Assembly: GCA_958442925.1 (NCBI GenBank)
Contig: CAUCIO010000095.1
Location: 1 to 8,389, forward strand
DNA length: 8,389 nucleotides
From: an uncultured Clostridium sp.
Lineage (GTDB): Bacteria; Bacillota; Clostridia; Lachnospirales; Lachnospiraceae
Direction of reading: 5' to 3'
Shown here: one piece after another, positions 7,127 through 8,389 of the stretch
Numbering within the stretch: position 1 is the first letter of the stretch
How the letters are laid out: each line of letters starts with the position of its first letter
The notes under the pieces: generated by a model
Seen by the model: only the letters and a program-made list of their open reading frames with translations
Databases searched by the model: none
What the model was told of the DNA's origin: nothing
Position numbers and translations under genes: made by a program

Positions 7127-8008
7127 TCAAACCTCCTGCTTTCTCCTGCTGTCCTTCTCGATATCTCTGTGCTCAATCTTTACTCCAATGTCCTCCTTGG
7201 CCTTCAGACGCTCATAAAGGCGGTTAGCCACTGTCACAGAACGATGCTTTCCGCCTGTGCAGCCAATGGCTATTACCAGCTGATTTTTCCCTTCCTCCAC
7301 ATAGTGGGGAAGCAGAAACAATACCATATCGGAAAGTTTGTTTAAAAACTCCTCCGCCAGGCCGCCCTTCATGACAAACTGCTGAACCTGCGGCTCATTC
7401 CCCGTATGGCGTCTCAGCTCGTCTACATAGTAGGGATTCGGCAGAAAACGAACGTCAAAAACAAGGTCTGCATCTACCGGAATTCCATACTTAAAGCCAA
7501 AGCTCAGCACCGTCACATACAGGCTTCTGTAGTCTTCATTGGAGACAAAAATTTTTTCCAGCTCAATTCGAAGTTCCTTTGTGAGAAGCATACTGGTATC
7601 TAAAATATAATCTGCCCTTTTCTTTAAAAAGTCCAGTTTTTTGCGTTCTTTCTCAATTCCCCGATCCAGACGGTCCAGGCCTGCCAGAGGATGGTTTCTC
7701 CTGGTCTCCTTATAGCGCTTGATTAAAACCTCGTCCCCTGCATCCAGAAAGAGGACCTCATAAGGGAAGCGGTTCTCATCCCATCCTTTTAAAATGGCTT
7801 CCAGTTCCTCCAGTGACTCTCCGCTTCTGATATCAATTCCCAGAGCCGCCCGGCCCTTTTCTCCCAGTCTGCCTTCTGCCAGCTCCGCGAACTTTCCAAT
7901 CAAAGGAATCGGAAGGTTATCCACGCAGTAAAAGCCCATATCTTCCAGCATTTTCAGAGCCGTTGTCTTTCCAGCTCCGCTCATTCCGGTTATAATTACA
8001 AGCCGCAT
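7127..8008 (-). CDS. rapZ: RapZ/YvcJ family nucleotide-binding protein
   Basis: This is a 293-residue member of the RapZ (YvcJ, YhbJ) family. In E. coli, RapZ senses glucosamine-6-phosphate and directs decay of the small RNA GlmZ; in Bacillus, YvcJ is an NTP-hydrolysing protein of less clear role. There is no evidence here for the E. coli RNA partners, so only the family is asserted. The Walker A motif is GMSGAGKT (8-15) and a probable Walker B is EVLFLDA (84-90, Asp89). The conserved C-terminal domain shows SFGFKYGIP (169-177), VFDVRFLPNPY (183-193) and GCTGGKHRS (249-257), and a short basic tail (RRK 288-290). The ATG at 8008 gives the canonical MRxVIITGMSGAGK beginning. An AAGGAG lies ten bases upstream inside the end of murB. 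The last codons carry the whiA ribosome binding site. Confidence 0.96.
   Translation of the reverse strand: MRLVIITGMSGAGKTTALKMLEDMGFYCVDNLPIPLIGKFAELAEGRLGEKGRAALGIDIRSGESLEELEAILKGWDENRFPYEVLFLDAGDEVLIKRYKETRRNHPLAGLDRLDRGIEKERKKLDFLKKRADYILDTSMLLTKELRIELEKIFVSNEDYRSLYVTVLSFGFKYGIPVDADLVFDVRFLPNPYYVDELRRHTGNEPQVQQFVMKGGLAEEFLNKLSDMVLFLLPHYVEEGKNQLVIAIGCTGGKHRSVTVANRLYERLKAKEDIGVKIEHRDIEKDSRRKQEV
7132..7137 (-). promoter_or_regulatory. Ribosome binding site for whiA inside rapZ
   Basis: AGGAGG on the minus strand, within rapZ codons 291-293 (Gln-Glu-Val), sits six bases before TTG at 7125. It identifies the TTG as the whiA start in place of the upstream ATG. Confidence 0.85.
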
Positions 8009-8015
8009 ACACTAA

Positions 8016-8389
8016 CTACTCCTTCTTTGAATCTGCAAACGCATCAGCTCCCCCGGCAGACGGCTCAAAGCCCAGAAGCTTCACCTCCGGCTCCAGCCAC
8101 ACGCCGGATGTCTCAAATACCCGTCTTCTCACTGCCTCAATCAGATCTCTGATCTCCTCAGGAGACGCGTGATCCCGATTAATGACAAAGCCGGCATGCT
8201 TTTCCGACACCTGGGCTCCTCCTATGGAAAATCCCTTCAGCCCTGCATCCTCAATCAGCTTTCCGGCAAAGAAGCCTTCCGGCCTTTTAAAGGTACTGCC
8301 TGCACTTGGATATTCCAGAGGCTGCTTATCTCTCCTGCGAAAGGCCAAATCCTCCATCTTCTCCCGGATGTCATCTGGATTTCCCTTTT
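8016..8389 (-). CDS. murB: UDP-N-acetylenolpyruvoylglucosamine reductase, C-terminal part
   Basis: MurB reduces UDP-GlcNAc-enolpyruvate to UDP-MurNAc with FAD and NADPH, the second committed step of peptidoglycan precursor synthesis in the cytoplasm. Only the last 123 residues are in the window; the FAD-binding part lies beyond the right edge. The frame stays open to the edge, so the internal Met at 8357 is not the start. Recognisable features are YPSAGSTFKRP, holding the Ser that donates the proton, GKLIEDAGLKGFSIGGAQVSEKHAGFVIN, and WLEPEVKLLG near the end with the conserved catalytic Glu. The short form of this region fits the type II MurB of Gram-positive bacteria. It is followed after seven bases by rapZ, so the two are probably co-transcribed. 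Confidence 0.96.
   Translation of the reverse strand, partial: KGNPDDIREKMEDLAFRRRDKQPLEYPSAGSTFKRPEGFFAGKLIEDAGLKGFSIGGAQVSEKHAGFVINRDHASPEEIRDLIEAVRRRVFETSGVWLEPEVKLLGFEPSAGGADAFADSKKE

Overview
The window is an ordinary, densely packed chromosomal segment in which every supported gene reads on the minus strand. Gene order, roughly 50% G+C, AGGAGG-type ribosome binding sites, protein signatures and a small protein of clostridial type together point to a Clostridia member, most likely Lachnospiraceae. This placement is inference from family signatures remembered, not from a search.

In transcription order (high to low coordinates) the layout is: the 3' part of murB (runs off the right edge), rapZ, whiA, a Crh/HPr-like gene, dnaE, pfkA, a small uncharacterised gene, and a dusB-type tRNA-dihydrouridine synthase gene cut by the left edge. 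murB-rapZ-whiA-crh are tightly spaced (7, 1 and 33 bases) and look like one operon. Hairpins follow crh, dnaE (weak) and pfkA (strong), so the run is probably broken into transcriptional sub-units: murB-rapZ-whiA-crh, dnaE, pfkA, and the small gene with dusB. No gap exceeds 150 bases. I see no mobile element, CRISPR array, tRNA or rRNA.

Several genes share a link to carbon flux and the cell envelope. MurB makes UDP-MurNAc. RapZ-type proteins relate to amino-sugar supply in other bacteria. The Crh-like protein has lost the PTS phosphorylation site (Glu15 instead of His) but keeps the regulatory Ser46. PfkA makes fructose-1,6-bisphosphate, the metabolite that stimulates Ser46 phosphorylation in Firmicutes. 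DnaE is a replicative polymerase with an apparently intact PHP metal site.

Two start sites differ from the longest open frame. whiA most likely starts at a TTG one base after the rapZ stop, and crh most likely starts at the second in-frame ATG, which restores exact HPr numbering. The points most worth a second look are the His15-to-Glu replacement, a strong terminator placed only 22 bases before the start codon of the small gene, and two substitutions at active-site motifs of PfkA. I did not find a convincing wholly new system here.
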